Shown here: positions 1-4,945 of the stretch, one piece after another
How the letters are laid out: each line of letters begins with the position of its first letter
How positions within the stretch are numbered: the stretch's first letter is position 1
Assembly: GCA_003695745.1 (NCBI GenBank)
Contig: RFHW01000146.1
Location: forward strand, 1 to 6,459
Direction of reading: 5' to 3'
DNA from: Methanobacteriota archaeon
GTDB lineage: Archaea; Hydrothermarchaeota; Hydrothermarchaeia; Hydrothermarchaeales; SZUA-236
DNA: 6,459 nt
Made by a program: the position numbers and the translations under genes
The notes under the pieces: generated by a model
Told to the model about the DNA's origin: nothing
Seen by the model: the letters and a program-made list of their open reading frames with translations, nothing else
The model's database searches: none

Positions 1-69
1 GATCTCTTTGAAACTCTGTTTATGCTTGGCTTCAGATGTCAACTCGATCACTCGCTCAAATATTGGCAC
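1..69 (-). CDS. Possible N-terminal fragment of an unidentified protein, cut by the window edge
   Basis: An open minus-strand frame runs from GTG at 69-67 to the window edge and encodes 23 residues (FERVIELTSEAKHKQSFKEI after the first three). It has no ATG and no Shine-Dalgarno site. A good TATA-like element (TTTATATTT, minus strand 81-73) is centred 26 bases upstream of a second in-frame GTG at 51-49, the usual archaeal TATA-to-start distance. A leaderless message beginning VIELTSEAKHK is therefore possible. It lies 57 bases downstream of the 59-residue gene on the same strand, so the two may belong together. The product is too short to recognise. A plus-strand reading of the same bases also gives an open tail ending at 84, so the coding strand is uncertain. 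Confidence 0.3.
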   Translation of the reverse strand, partial: MPIFERVIELTSEAKHKQSFKEI

Positions 70-72
70 GCC

Positions 73-81
73 AAATATAAA
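73..81 (-). promoter_or_regulatory. Candidate TATA box for the left-edge minus-strand gene
   Basis: On the minus strand this reads TTTATATTT inside an AT-rich patch (71-88) bordered by GC-rich sequence. Its centre is 26 bases from the GTG at 51-49, which would place the transcription start on the start codon. The promoter role is inferred from motif and spacing only. Confidence 0.35.
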
Positions 82-126
82 TAACTTTAGCCCCGCCGGA
101 AACCAGCCGGCCGCCGGGATGCCCCC

Positions 127-306
127 CTATGGACTGCATTTCTCAGCAGCTCCTAGCTTCTCTGCGAAGTCCACGAGATCGAACATGGCCTCAATGGTCT
201 CCTCCGGGCTCCTGTCTTTCAGGCGATGGGCGTCCCGTATCCACTCCCGCTCCCGCGTGGCCCGGACCTGTCTGCGGAACTCCTCAAGATCAAACTCGTC
301 GGCCAT
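127..306 (-). CDS. Small charged hypothetical protein, 59 residues
   Basis: This encodes 59 residues starting MADEFDLEEF, with ATG at 306-304 and TAG at 129-127. An AGGAG sequence (minus strand 323-319) lies 12 bases upstream. An upstream in-frame ATG would give 89 residues but would begin beyond the candidate TATA box and start of transcription, so the shorter form is preferred. The protein is soluble, rich in Arg, Glu and Asp, and probably all helical. Residues 31-51 contain the pattern DRSPEET..MFDLVDFAEKL. From memory, short archaeal proteins with a similar 'SPEE...F.L..FA.KL' ending are often encoded beside nucleotidyltransferase-fold genes, but this is not proved here. No catalytic motif is visible. 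It is divergent from the 446-841 gene and may share regulation with it. Confidence 0.62.
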   Translation of the reverse strand: MADEFDLEEFRRQVRATREREWIRDAHRLKDRSPEETIEAMFDLVDFAEKLGAAEKCSP

Positions 307-338
307 GGCAGTTAAACGCTCCTCGCTTGATGAATGGT

Positions 339-360
339 TATCCTGCCCCCCAATAGGATA
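339..360. repeat. Imperfectly spaced inverted repeat TATCCT-N10-AGGATA in the divergent promoter
   Basis: TATCCT (339-344) and its exact reverse complement AGGATA (355-360) are separated by ten bases. The element overlaps the TATA-like sequence of the leftward gene and covers the segment just before its predicted start of transcription. The half-site core ATCCT/AGGAT also occurs in the stronger palindrome at 410-428. An operator role is inferred. Six-base arms alone could arise by chance. Confidence 0.35.
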
Positions 361-369
361 TAAAATATA
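359..369 (-). promoter_or_regulatory. Candidate TATA box for the 59-residue protein gene
   Basis: On the minus strand this reads TATATTTTATA. Its centre near 364 predicts transcription starting near 338, leaving a leader of about 32 bases that contains the AGGAG Shine-Dalgarno site before the ATG at 306. It could in principle also act rightwards, but a better placed box for the rightward gene lies at 400-408. Confidence 0.45.
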
Positions 370-399
370 CTCATCTGGTGTGGAAAGGAACCCCAAACC

Positions 400-408
400 T
401 TTATATTG
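400..408 (+). promoter_or_regulatory. Candidate TATA box for the 446-841 gene and the downstream methyltransferase
   Basis: TTTATATTG is centred at 404, and a typical archaeal spacing places the transcription start near 430. That leaves a leader of about 16 bases containing the GGGAGG ribosome binding site (433-438). A purine- and C-rich stretch lies just upstream where a BRE would sit. The palindrome at 410-428 directly follows the box. Confidence 0.5.
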
Positions 409-409
409 G

Positions 410-428
410 ACATCCTTTCAAAGGATGT
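410..428. promoter_or_regulatory. Perfect 19-base palindrome, candidate operator between TATA box and start site
   Basis: ACATCCTTT (410-418), a single central C (419) and AAAGGATGT (420-428) form a perfect nine-base inverted repeat. It sits immediately after the TATA box and ends where transcription is expected to begin. This is a classic position for a repressor to block polymerase. With a one-base centre it is more plausible as a dimer-binding DNA site than as an RNA hairpin. The ATCCT/AGGAT core recurs with wider spacing at 339-360. The binding protein is unknown and no regulator gene is recognised in the window. Confidence 0.5.
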
Positions 429-445
429 GCCTGGGAGGACTCCAT

Positions 446-841
446 ATGACGAAGAGCGGGCGCATCACGGACCACAGGATCAGGCGGGTTGAGTGCAGGC
501 GGGACGCGGAGGAGATAGATGATTACAGGCTCTCCTATCACATTGACATCACAAAGAAGGAGATCGTGGACAAGGCCCTGAGAATCGCCTATGCCTTTTC
601 AGTGACCTATGGAGAGGGTGTTGGAGCCGTCTATGTGGAGGGGGAGCTCTCCTATAAAGACACGCCAAAGGCCCTGAGGGATGTGGAGAAGAAGTGGGAT
701 GAGCAAAGGGAGCTTCAGAGCAGGGTCTATAACGTGATATTCCGGAACTCTGTTATAATGGTTATGGATATGGCAAGGCACGTGGGGCTGCCCTCTCCCG
801 TTCCTCTTCCAAGGCTTCAGCCCGGTGACTTTCAGAGCTGA
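446..841 (+). CDS. Conserved-looking archaeal hypothetical protein, 131 residues
   Basis: The start is ATG at 446, chosen because GGGAGG (433-438) lies seven bases upstream and a TATA box precedes it. The same frame is open upstream, but that extension would run through the promoter. The product has a basic N-terminus (residues 1-20). Residues 30-70 look beta-rich (YHIDITKKEI, then FSVTYGEGVGAVYVEGEL). Residues 73-112 look helical and end in a hydrophobic segment, NSVIMVMDMA. A proline-rich tail follows, LPSPVPLPRL (115-124). I do not recognise the function. The layout of strands, a long helix and a LPxPxPLP tail weakly recalls archaeal SecB-like proteins, but this is from memory. It has no signal peptide or clear transmembrane segment. 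The methyltransferase begins 13 bases after its stop, suggesting co-transcription. Confidence 0.8.
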   Translation: MTKSGRITDHRIRRVECRRDAEEIDDYRLSYHIDITKKEIVDKALRIAYAFSVTYGEGVGAVYVEGELSYKDTPKALRDVEKKWDEQRELQSRVYNVIFRNSVIMVMDMARHVGLPSPVPLPRLQPGDFQS

Positions 842-854
842 GTAAGTGGATCTC

Positions 855-1568
855 ATGGAAAGACCGGGATCAAAGAGGGGTAAGGCAAGGTACATCCGCA
901 GGATGTTTTCTGACCTCTCCCGCCGGTATGATCTGGCAAGCACAGCCATTGCCTTCGGAAGGGACAGAGGCTGGCGGGATTTTGCGGCCTCAAAGGTAGA
1001 CGGGGCGGCTGGCATGATACTGGATGTGTGCTGCGGCACAGGCGAGCTCTCCCGCAGGCTTGTTGAGAAGACCGGTGGGAGGGTTGTTGCCGTGGATTTC
1101 TGCAGGGAGATGGTGGAGGTGGCGAGGGAGAAGTTCGGAGGCAGAGAGAGGCTGAGCTTTGGCGTTGCAGACATAGAGCGCCTGCCATTCCCTGATGAGA
1201 CCTTCACCTGCGCCACGGTGGGCTTTGCCCTTCGCAACGTTACAGACATCCGCCGGGCCCTCTCCGAGATGACGAGGGTGGTTAAAAGAGGCGGCATGGT
1301 CATCGTCCTTGATCTGGGCAAGCCAGGCTCGTCCCTCTTCAGAAAGCTCTATTACCTCTATTTCTATCGTATCGCCCCCAGGTTGGGGGGTTTCATGGCC
1401 GGAAAGGGCGCTGCCTATGCATACCGGTATCTGCCCAGTTCTCTCACAGATTTTCCGGCTCAGAGGGGGATCGAGAGGATGATGCGGGAGCTGGGGCTTG
1501 TGGATGTGCGCCTCTATGACCTTGACATGGGCATTGTCGCCGTCCACGTGGGCAAAAAGCCCGGGTAG
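855..1568 (+). CDS. ubiE: UbiE/MenG-type class I SAM-dependent methyltransferase
   Basis: This 237-residue protein matches the quinone C-methyltransferase family along its length. The SAM-binding motif LDVCCGTGE is at residues 56-64 and the acidic ribose-contacting VAVD ends at 81. ALRNV (125-129) and RVVKRGG (141-147) are UbiE landmarks. The family-typical YLPSSLTDFP lies at 192-201. The N-terminal MFSDLSRRYD (17-26) and W40 match the first UbiE signature in part. The second signature has Asp where Glu is usual (VLDLGKP). Known members methylate demethylmenaquinone or ubiquinone precursors at the membrane surface. In an archaeon the lipid could be menaquinone or another isoprenoid carrier, so the substrate is unproven. 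An alternative GTG start lies at 846. Neither start has a strong Shine-Dalgarno site, and GTGGA (846-850) slightly favours ATG 855. Confidence 0.88.
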   Translation: MERPGSKRGKARYIRRMFSDLSRRYDLASTAIAFGRDRGWRDFAASKVDGAAGMILDVCCGTGELSRRLVEKTGGRVVAVDFCREMVEVAREKFGGRERLSFGVADIERLPFPDETFTCATVGFALRNVTDIRRALSEMTRVVKRGGMVIVLDLGKPGSSLFRKLYYLYFYRIAPRLGGFMAGKGAAYAYRYLPSSLTDFPAQRGIERMMRELGLVDVRLYDLDMGIVAVHVGKKPG

Positions 1569-1572
1569 CATA

Positions 1573-1580
1573 TTTATATC
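1573..1580 (+). promoter_or_regulatory. Candidate TATA box for coaBC, possibly giving a leaderless message
   Basis: TTTATATC lies in the 33-base gap after the methyltransferase gene and is centred about 25 bases before the coaBC ATG at 1602. Normal archaeal spacing would start transcription at or within a few bases of the ATG. An AGGGGT sequence (1593-1598) could still serve read-through transcripts from upstream as a ribosome binding site. Confidence 0.45.
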
Positions 1581-1601
1581 CCGTCCATTAACAGGGGTAG
1601 T

Positions 1602-2753
1602 ATGGAGCTGAAGACCCGGTCGGAGAGGCTTGCCGGGAGGAGGATCGCCCTGTGTGTCACAGGCAGTGTGGCTGCCGTTGAGTCTGTGCGGATCGCAAGG
1701 GAGCTTCGGCGCCACGGCGCGGAGGTCATCCCTTATATGACGAAAGGGGCCATGGGGATCATCCATCCCAATGCGCTGGAGTTTGCCGCTGGCAGGGGGC
1801 CTGTAGCCGGGCTCACCGGGGCGGTTGAGCACCTTGCAGATCATGACCTCATATTGATCGCGCCTGCAACGGCGAACACCATCGCAAAGATCGTCCACGG
1901 CATCGCCGACAACCCTGTAACAGCCCTTGCGGCGTCCTCAGGGTCCGGGCTCGTCATCGCCCCTGCCATGCACAGGGAGATGTATGAAAACCCGGTGGTC
2001 GCAGGGAATATGAGGCTTCTCAGGGAGCGCTCCATCTTTGTTGAGCCGCTCCTGGAGGAGGGTGCTGCGAAGATGGCTCCTCTGGAGGATATTGTGGACG
2101 CTGTTTTTTATGCCCTCACGCCAAAGGATCTGAAGGGCAGGAGGGTGGTTGTGACAGCAGGCCCGACCATGGAGCACATAGACCCTGTGCGGGTGATCAC
2201 CAATCGAAGCTCCGGGAAGATGGGGGTTGCCCTTGCAAGGGAGGCGGTCTTTCGGGGGGCGGATGTGACGCTCATATATGGCCCTGGAACGGCCAAGCCG
2301 CCTTCAAGGGCTGAGGTGGTGAGGGTTGAGACCTCTGATGAGATGCTCCGGGCCGTGGAGTCCCGGAGGGATTATGATATCTTCATAGGCGCGGCGGCGG
2401 TGGCTGACTTCACTGTAGAGCCGCGAAAGGAGAAGCTCGGCTCAAGAGAGGGCGGGATAACGCTTGAGCTCATGCCCACGAAAAAGACCCTTTCGGTGGT
2501 GAGGGAAGGGGCGGTGAGGGTTGCCTTCAAGGCAGGATACGGGCTGTCTGAGAAGGGGCTTATAGAGGCTGCTTCGATGCTTATGGAGGAGACCGGTTTT
2601 GACCTTGTCGTGGCGAACGACCTTTCAAAGGGCGTGCTCGGCTCTGATGAGGCGGAGGCTGTCATCGTCAAAAAGGAGGGCGTTATCAGGCTGGAGAGGA
2701 TGGACAAGCAGGCCCTTGCGAAGAGGATATTTGACGAGCTGATGAGGATATGA
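1602..2753 (+). CDS. coaBC: Bifunctional CoaBC: phosphopantothenoylcysteine synthetase/decarboxylase
   Basis: This 383-residue fusion makes 4'-phosphopantetheine from 4'-phosphopantothenate and cysteine. The N-terminal flavin-dependent decarboxylase (CoaC, residues 12-170) shows VTGSVAA (19-25), the probable catalytic His77 in AVEHLAD, and LIAPATANTIAKI (85-97). The substrate clamp reads PAMHREMYENP (121-131) rather than the bacterial PAMNxxMW. The C-terminal synthetase (CoaB, 174-383) shows VTAGPTMEHIDPVRVITNRS (184-203) followed by SGKMG, plus AAAVADF (264-270). The segment where bacterial CoaC has a cysteine-containing ACGxxGxGRM flap reads EEGAAKMAP (152-160) and has no cysteine. I believe this is the archaeal form, from memory. 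The stop overlaps the pantoate kinase start by four bases, so the two genes are translationally coupled. Confidence 0.95.
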   Translation: MELKTRSERLAGRRIALCVTGSVAAVESVRIARELRRHGAEVIPYMTKGAMGIIHPNALEFAAGRGPVAGLTGAVEHLADHDLILIAPATANTIAKIVHGIADNPVTALAASSGSGLVIAPAMHREMYENPVVAGNMRLLRERSIFVEPLLEEGAAKMAPLEDIVDAVFYALTPKDLKGRRVVVTAGPTMEHIDPVRVITNRSSGKMGVALAREAVFRGADVTLIYGPGTAKPPSRAEVVRVETSDEMLRAVESRRDYDIFIGAAAVADFTVEPRKEKLGSREGGITLELMPTKKTLSVVREGAVRVAFKAGYGLSEKGLIEAASMLMEETGFDLVVANDLSKGVLGSDEAEAVIVKKEGVIRLERMDKQALAKRIFDELMRI

Positions 2754-3601
2754 AGACCTTTTTTGTCCCAGGCCATATAACAGGTTTCTTTGAGATCCGG
2801 GAGCACGATGACCTCCTGAAGACAGGCTCCCGTGGCTGCGGCGTGGTGCTGGATCAGGGTGTCAGCACAGGTGTGGCTGTGCGGGACGCCGATGAAACCA
2901 CTGTGAAGGTCTTTTATGATGGGGAGGAGTGCAGCTGCCCCACCACAAGGACCGTTGTGCGGGAGATGCTCAGGCACACCTGCGGGGCCTATGAGGTGGA
3001 GGTCCATCACTTCCCGGATCTGCCTGTGGAATACGGGTTCGGGCTTTCCGGCGCAGGGGCCCTGGGAGCGGCACGCGCCCTGAACCATGCCCTTGGCCTT
3101 GAGCTGGATGAAAAGAGGCTTGGAGAGATCGCCCACATCGCTGAGGTGCGGAACAGAACAGGCCTTGGCGACGTTATAGCTGAGATGTCCCGTGGCATGG
3201 TGATCCGGACCAGAGAAGGCGCTCCGGGGAGGGGCAGGATAAAGTCCATATCCCTTGACTGCCACGTGGTGTGTTTCATCGTGGGCAGGAGGCTTCGCAC
3301 AAAGACCGTTTTAGGGGACAGGACGAAGAAGCTGGCCATCAACGTCATTGGCAGGGAATGTGTTAAGGAGATTGTGAGACATCCGACGAGAGAGCGTTTT
3401 ATGGCCCTTTCAAGGAGGTTTGCCATTGAAACAGGCATCCCCCAGAGGAAGGTTGAGCAGGCCATAAAAACCCTTGAAAAGGCAGGTATAGTGGCTGCCA
3501 TGGCGATGCTGGGCCATGCGGTCTTCACCCTCACAGACGAGCCTGAGGAGGTGGCAGGGCTGCTCCCTTACCCGGCGCTGGTGGCAAAGACCCTTCAGTG
3601 A
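2750..3601 (+). CDS. Pantoate kinase (GHMP kinase family)
   Basis: This 283-residue protein matches archaeal pantoate kinase (PoK, COG1829), which phosphorylates pantoate with ATP to 4-phosphopantoate. With phosphopantothenate synthetase it replaces the bacterial PanC and pantothenate kinase steps. GHMP motif 1 is FVPGHITGFFEI (5-16). The ATP-binding motif 2 is GFGLSGAGALGAARALN (96-112). RTGLGDV (136-142) is typical of the family. Motif 3 is AMLGHAVFTL (252-261). The ATG overlaps the coaBC stop as ATGA (2750-2753), so translation is probably coupled. No strong separate ribosome binding site is needed, although GATGAGGAT precedes it. The synthetase partner is not in this window. The protein is cytosolic, with no signal peptide. 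Confidence 0.93.
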   Translation: MKTFFVPGHITGFFEIREHDDLLKTGSRGCGVVLDQGVSTGVAVRDADETTVKVFYDGEECSCPTTRTVVREMLRHTCGAYEVEVHHFPDLPVEYGFGLSGAGALGAARALNHALGLELDEKRLGEIAHIAEVRNRTGLGDVIAEMSRGMVIRTREGAPGRGRIKSISLDCHVVCFIVGRRLRTKTVLGDRTKKLAINVIGRECVKEIVRHPTRERFMALSRRFAIETGIPQRKVEQAIKTLEKAGIVAAMAMLGHAVFTLTDEPEEVAGLLPYPALVAKTLQ

Positions 3602-3650
3602 AAGGCTCTCAGGCGGTCTGCGAGGCCCGGTCAGGCATCACTGCAATATG

Positions 3651-3674
3651 CGGCTCTGCCCCGGCAAAGGGCCG
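3651..3674 (+). other. Weak hairpin in the pantoate kinase-livK spacer
   Basis: CGGCTCT (3651-3657) can pair with AGGGCCG (3668-3674), with one G-U pair and a ten-base loop. No T-rich tract follows directly, so it is at best a weak transcript-end structure for the coaBC-kinase operon. Otherwise, before the livK promoter elements, the 151-base spacer (3602-3752) shows no convincing small gene or RNA. Confidence 0.2.
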
Positions 3675-3691
3675 TGTAATGCCTTCTCTCC

Positions 3692-3706
3692 CGAAAATAT
3701 TTTAAA
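3692..3706 (+). promoter_or_regulatory. Candidate BRE and TATA element for livK
   Basis: CGAAAA (3692-3697) resembles the archaeal TFB recognition element and is followed by TATTTTAAA (3698-3706). The centre near 3702 predicts a start of transcription near 3728 and a leader of about 25 bases. A second AT-rich stretch (3727-3736) overlaps that start. The livK Shine-Dalgarno site GGGGGTGA (3739-3746) follows, six bases before the ATG. Together these support independent transcription of livK. Confidence 0.5.
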
Positions 3707-3752
3707 GGGATAGGGTGAAGAGGAGGATTATAAAAACAGGGGGTGAAATAAG

Positions 3753-4913
3753 ATGAAGAGAAGGGAATTTTTGAAACACACTGCTGCTGCAGGGGCGGCG
3801 GTGTTCCTTGGCTCGACGCTGGCAGGGTGTCTTGGAGGGGGAGGCGCGGAGGTGAAGACGCCTATAGAGATAGGCACCATCATATCGCTCACAGGCGACC
3901 TCGGCTCCTATGGCGTGCCGATCCAGAACGGGGCGATCCTCGCTGCAAAGCACATCAACGAGAGGGGCGGGGTCCTTGGACGGGAGCTCAGGCTGATACA
4001 TGAGGATGATCGCACCACCCCCCAGGGCGCGGTGGAGGCGATGCAGAAGCTGGTGAACGTGAACAAGGTCCCGGCGGTGATCGGCGCCCTTGGGAGCGGG
4101 AACTCGGAGGCCATCATCCCCATTGGAAGGGAGAACCATGTGGTGATGATATCGCCCTCATCCACATCGCCCACGCTCACCAACGCCGACGACGACGGCT
4201 ATTTCTTCAGGACAGCGGCATCGGATTCCTTCCAGGGGAAGGTGCTTGTGAAGGTGGCAAGGGACATGGGATATGAGAAGGTGTCCCACCTCTATATCAA
4301 CAACCCCTACGGGGTGGCCATGAACGATGTGATAAAGGAGACGCTGCCAGAGGAGGGTGGCGAGCTGGTTGCCGAGGTGCCCTATAACCCGGGCCAGACC
4401 TCCTATCGCTCTGAGCTCACAGCCCTCACCGAGCCGGGTCCTGAGGCCATCATATTCACGGGCTACCCTGAATATGGCTCTGTGATCCTCAGGCAGGCAA
4501 AGGAGCTTGGGGTGGACGCCCAGTGGATCCTTGCGGAGGGGTTGAAGGACCCCCTTCTGGTGGAGCAGCTTGGAGCTGAGCTTGTGGAGGGTATGGTCGG
4601 CACGGCTCCCAAGCCCCCGAGCAGCCCCCAGTATGAGGCCTTTGTGGAGGCCTTCAAGGCCGAGTTCAACGCCGACCCCGGTGTCTACTCCGACACATGC
4701 TACGATGCGGTGATGGTCCTTGCAAAGGCCATTGAGCTGGCCGGCAAGGCCGAGGGACCGGCTATAAGGGACAAGATGATCGAGGCGAGCCTCCAGTACG
4801 ACGGCGTGTCAGGCGCGGTGGACTTCGATGAGAACGGCGATGTGACCACTGACTTCGAGAAATGGGCCTTTGAAGGCGGGAAGATCGTCAGCAAGGGGGT
4901 TGTATCCATCTAA
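3753..4913 (+). CDS. livK: Branched-chain amino acid-type ABC transporter substrate-binding lipoprotein, Tat-exported
   Basis: This 386-residue protein is a type I periplasmic-binding-fold receptor of the LivJ/LivK family. The N-terminus has a twin-arginine motif KRREFLK (2-8), a hydrophobic stretch (10-24) and a lipobox LAGC with Cys26. It is therefore predicted to leave through Tat, be lipid-anchored and face outward. A Gly-rich linker (27-31) follows. IEIGTIISLTGDLGSYG (38-54) is the first strand and ligand-binding loop. PSSTSPTLT (135-143) matches the second ligand loop. The region around TGYPEYGS (236-243) and VYSDTCYDAV (311-320) completes the usual pattern. The start is fixed by GGGGGTGA six bases upstream. 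It converges with livF instead of leading the permease operon. The ligand is probably Leu/Ile/Val, but relatives bind other amino acids, amides or urea. Confidence 0.92.
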   Translation: MKRREFLKHTAAAGAAVFLGSTLAGCLGGGGAEVKTPIEIGTIISLTGDLGSYGVPIQNGAILAAKHINERGGVLGRELRLIHEDDRTTPQGAVEAMQKLVNVNKVPAVIGALGSGNSEAIIPIGRENHVVMISPSSTSPTLTNADDDGYFFRTAASDSFQGKVLVKVARDMGYEKVSHLYINNPYGVAMNDVIKETLPEEGGELVAEVPYNPGQTSYRSELTALTEPGPEAIIFTGYPEYGSVILRQAKELGVDAQWILAEGLKDPLLVEQLGAELVEGMVGTAPKPPSSPQYEAFVEAFKAEFNADPGVYSDTCYDAVMVLAKAIELAGKAEGPAIRDKMIEASLQYDGVSGAVDFDENGDVTTDFEKWAFEGGKIVSKGVVSI

Positions 4914-4941
4914 AAAAAGGGGGTGCGCCCCCCTCATTTTT
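4912..4941. terminator. Bidirectional hairpin terminator between livK and livF
   Basis: A run of seven A (4912-4918, overlapping the livK stop) is followed by GGGGG (4919-4923), a TGCG loop and CCCCC (4928-4932). After a short TCA the sequence continues as TTTTT (4937-4941). The plus-strand transcript gets a GC hairpin then U residues. The minus-strand transcript gets the same hairpin then a U7 tract. The whole space between the convergent stop codons is about 32 bases, so this one element could end both operons. Archaeal termination depends mainly on the U tracts. Confidence 0.7.
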
Positions 4942-4945
4942 CCAT

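Noticed and set aside
1..84. Plus-strand open tail ending at TAA 82-84 (DLFETLFMLGF...)
   Set aside because: It could be the C-terminus of a gene entering from the left. The minus-strand reading of the same bases is preferred because it has a well-placed TATA element, but the choice is not secure.
95..111. GC hairpin GCCGG-N7-CCGGC downstream of the 59-residue gene
   Set aside because: The five-base stem sits in GC-rich sequence, with only a loosely T-rich segment further along the minus strand. It is too weak to call a terminator.
8..445. Long in-frame upstream extension of the 446-841 gene
   Set aside because: It crosses the divergent promoter and runs opposite the 59-residue gene. Its composition is unlike a protein from this genome, and a clear ribosome binding site and TATA box point to ATG 446.
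599..1898. Long minus-strand frames opposite ubiE and coaBC (599-1321, 990-1898)
   Set aside because: They are antisense to genes with clear family motifs, and their products are low-complexity with no recognisable domain. They are shadows of codon bias.
2372..3534. Long minus-strand frames opposite coaBC and pantoate kinase
   Set aside because: The plus strand encodes complete motif-bearing enzymes here. The antisense products have no domain features or ribosome binding sites.
3602..3690. Possible small RNA or riboswitch before livK
   Set aside because: Only one weak hairpin was found, with no recognisable conserved RNA motif, and it lies upstream of the predicted livK transcription start.
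3516..3713. 65-residue plus-strand frame across the pantoate kinase end and spacer
   Set aside because: It overlaps the kinase C-terminus out of frame, has an arginine/serine-rich product and no ribosome binding site, and its end crosses the livK promoter.
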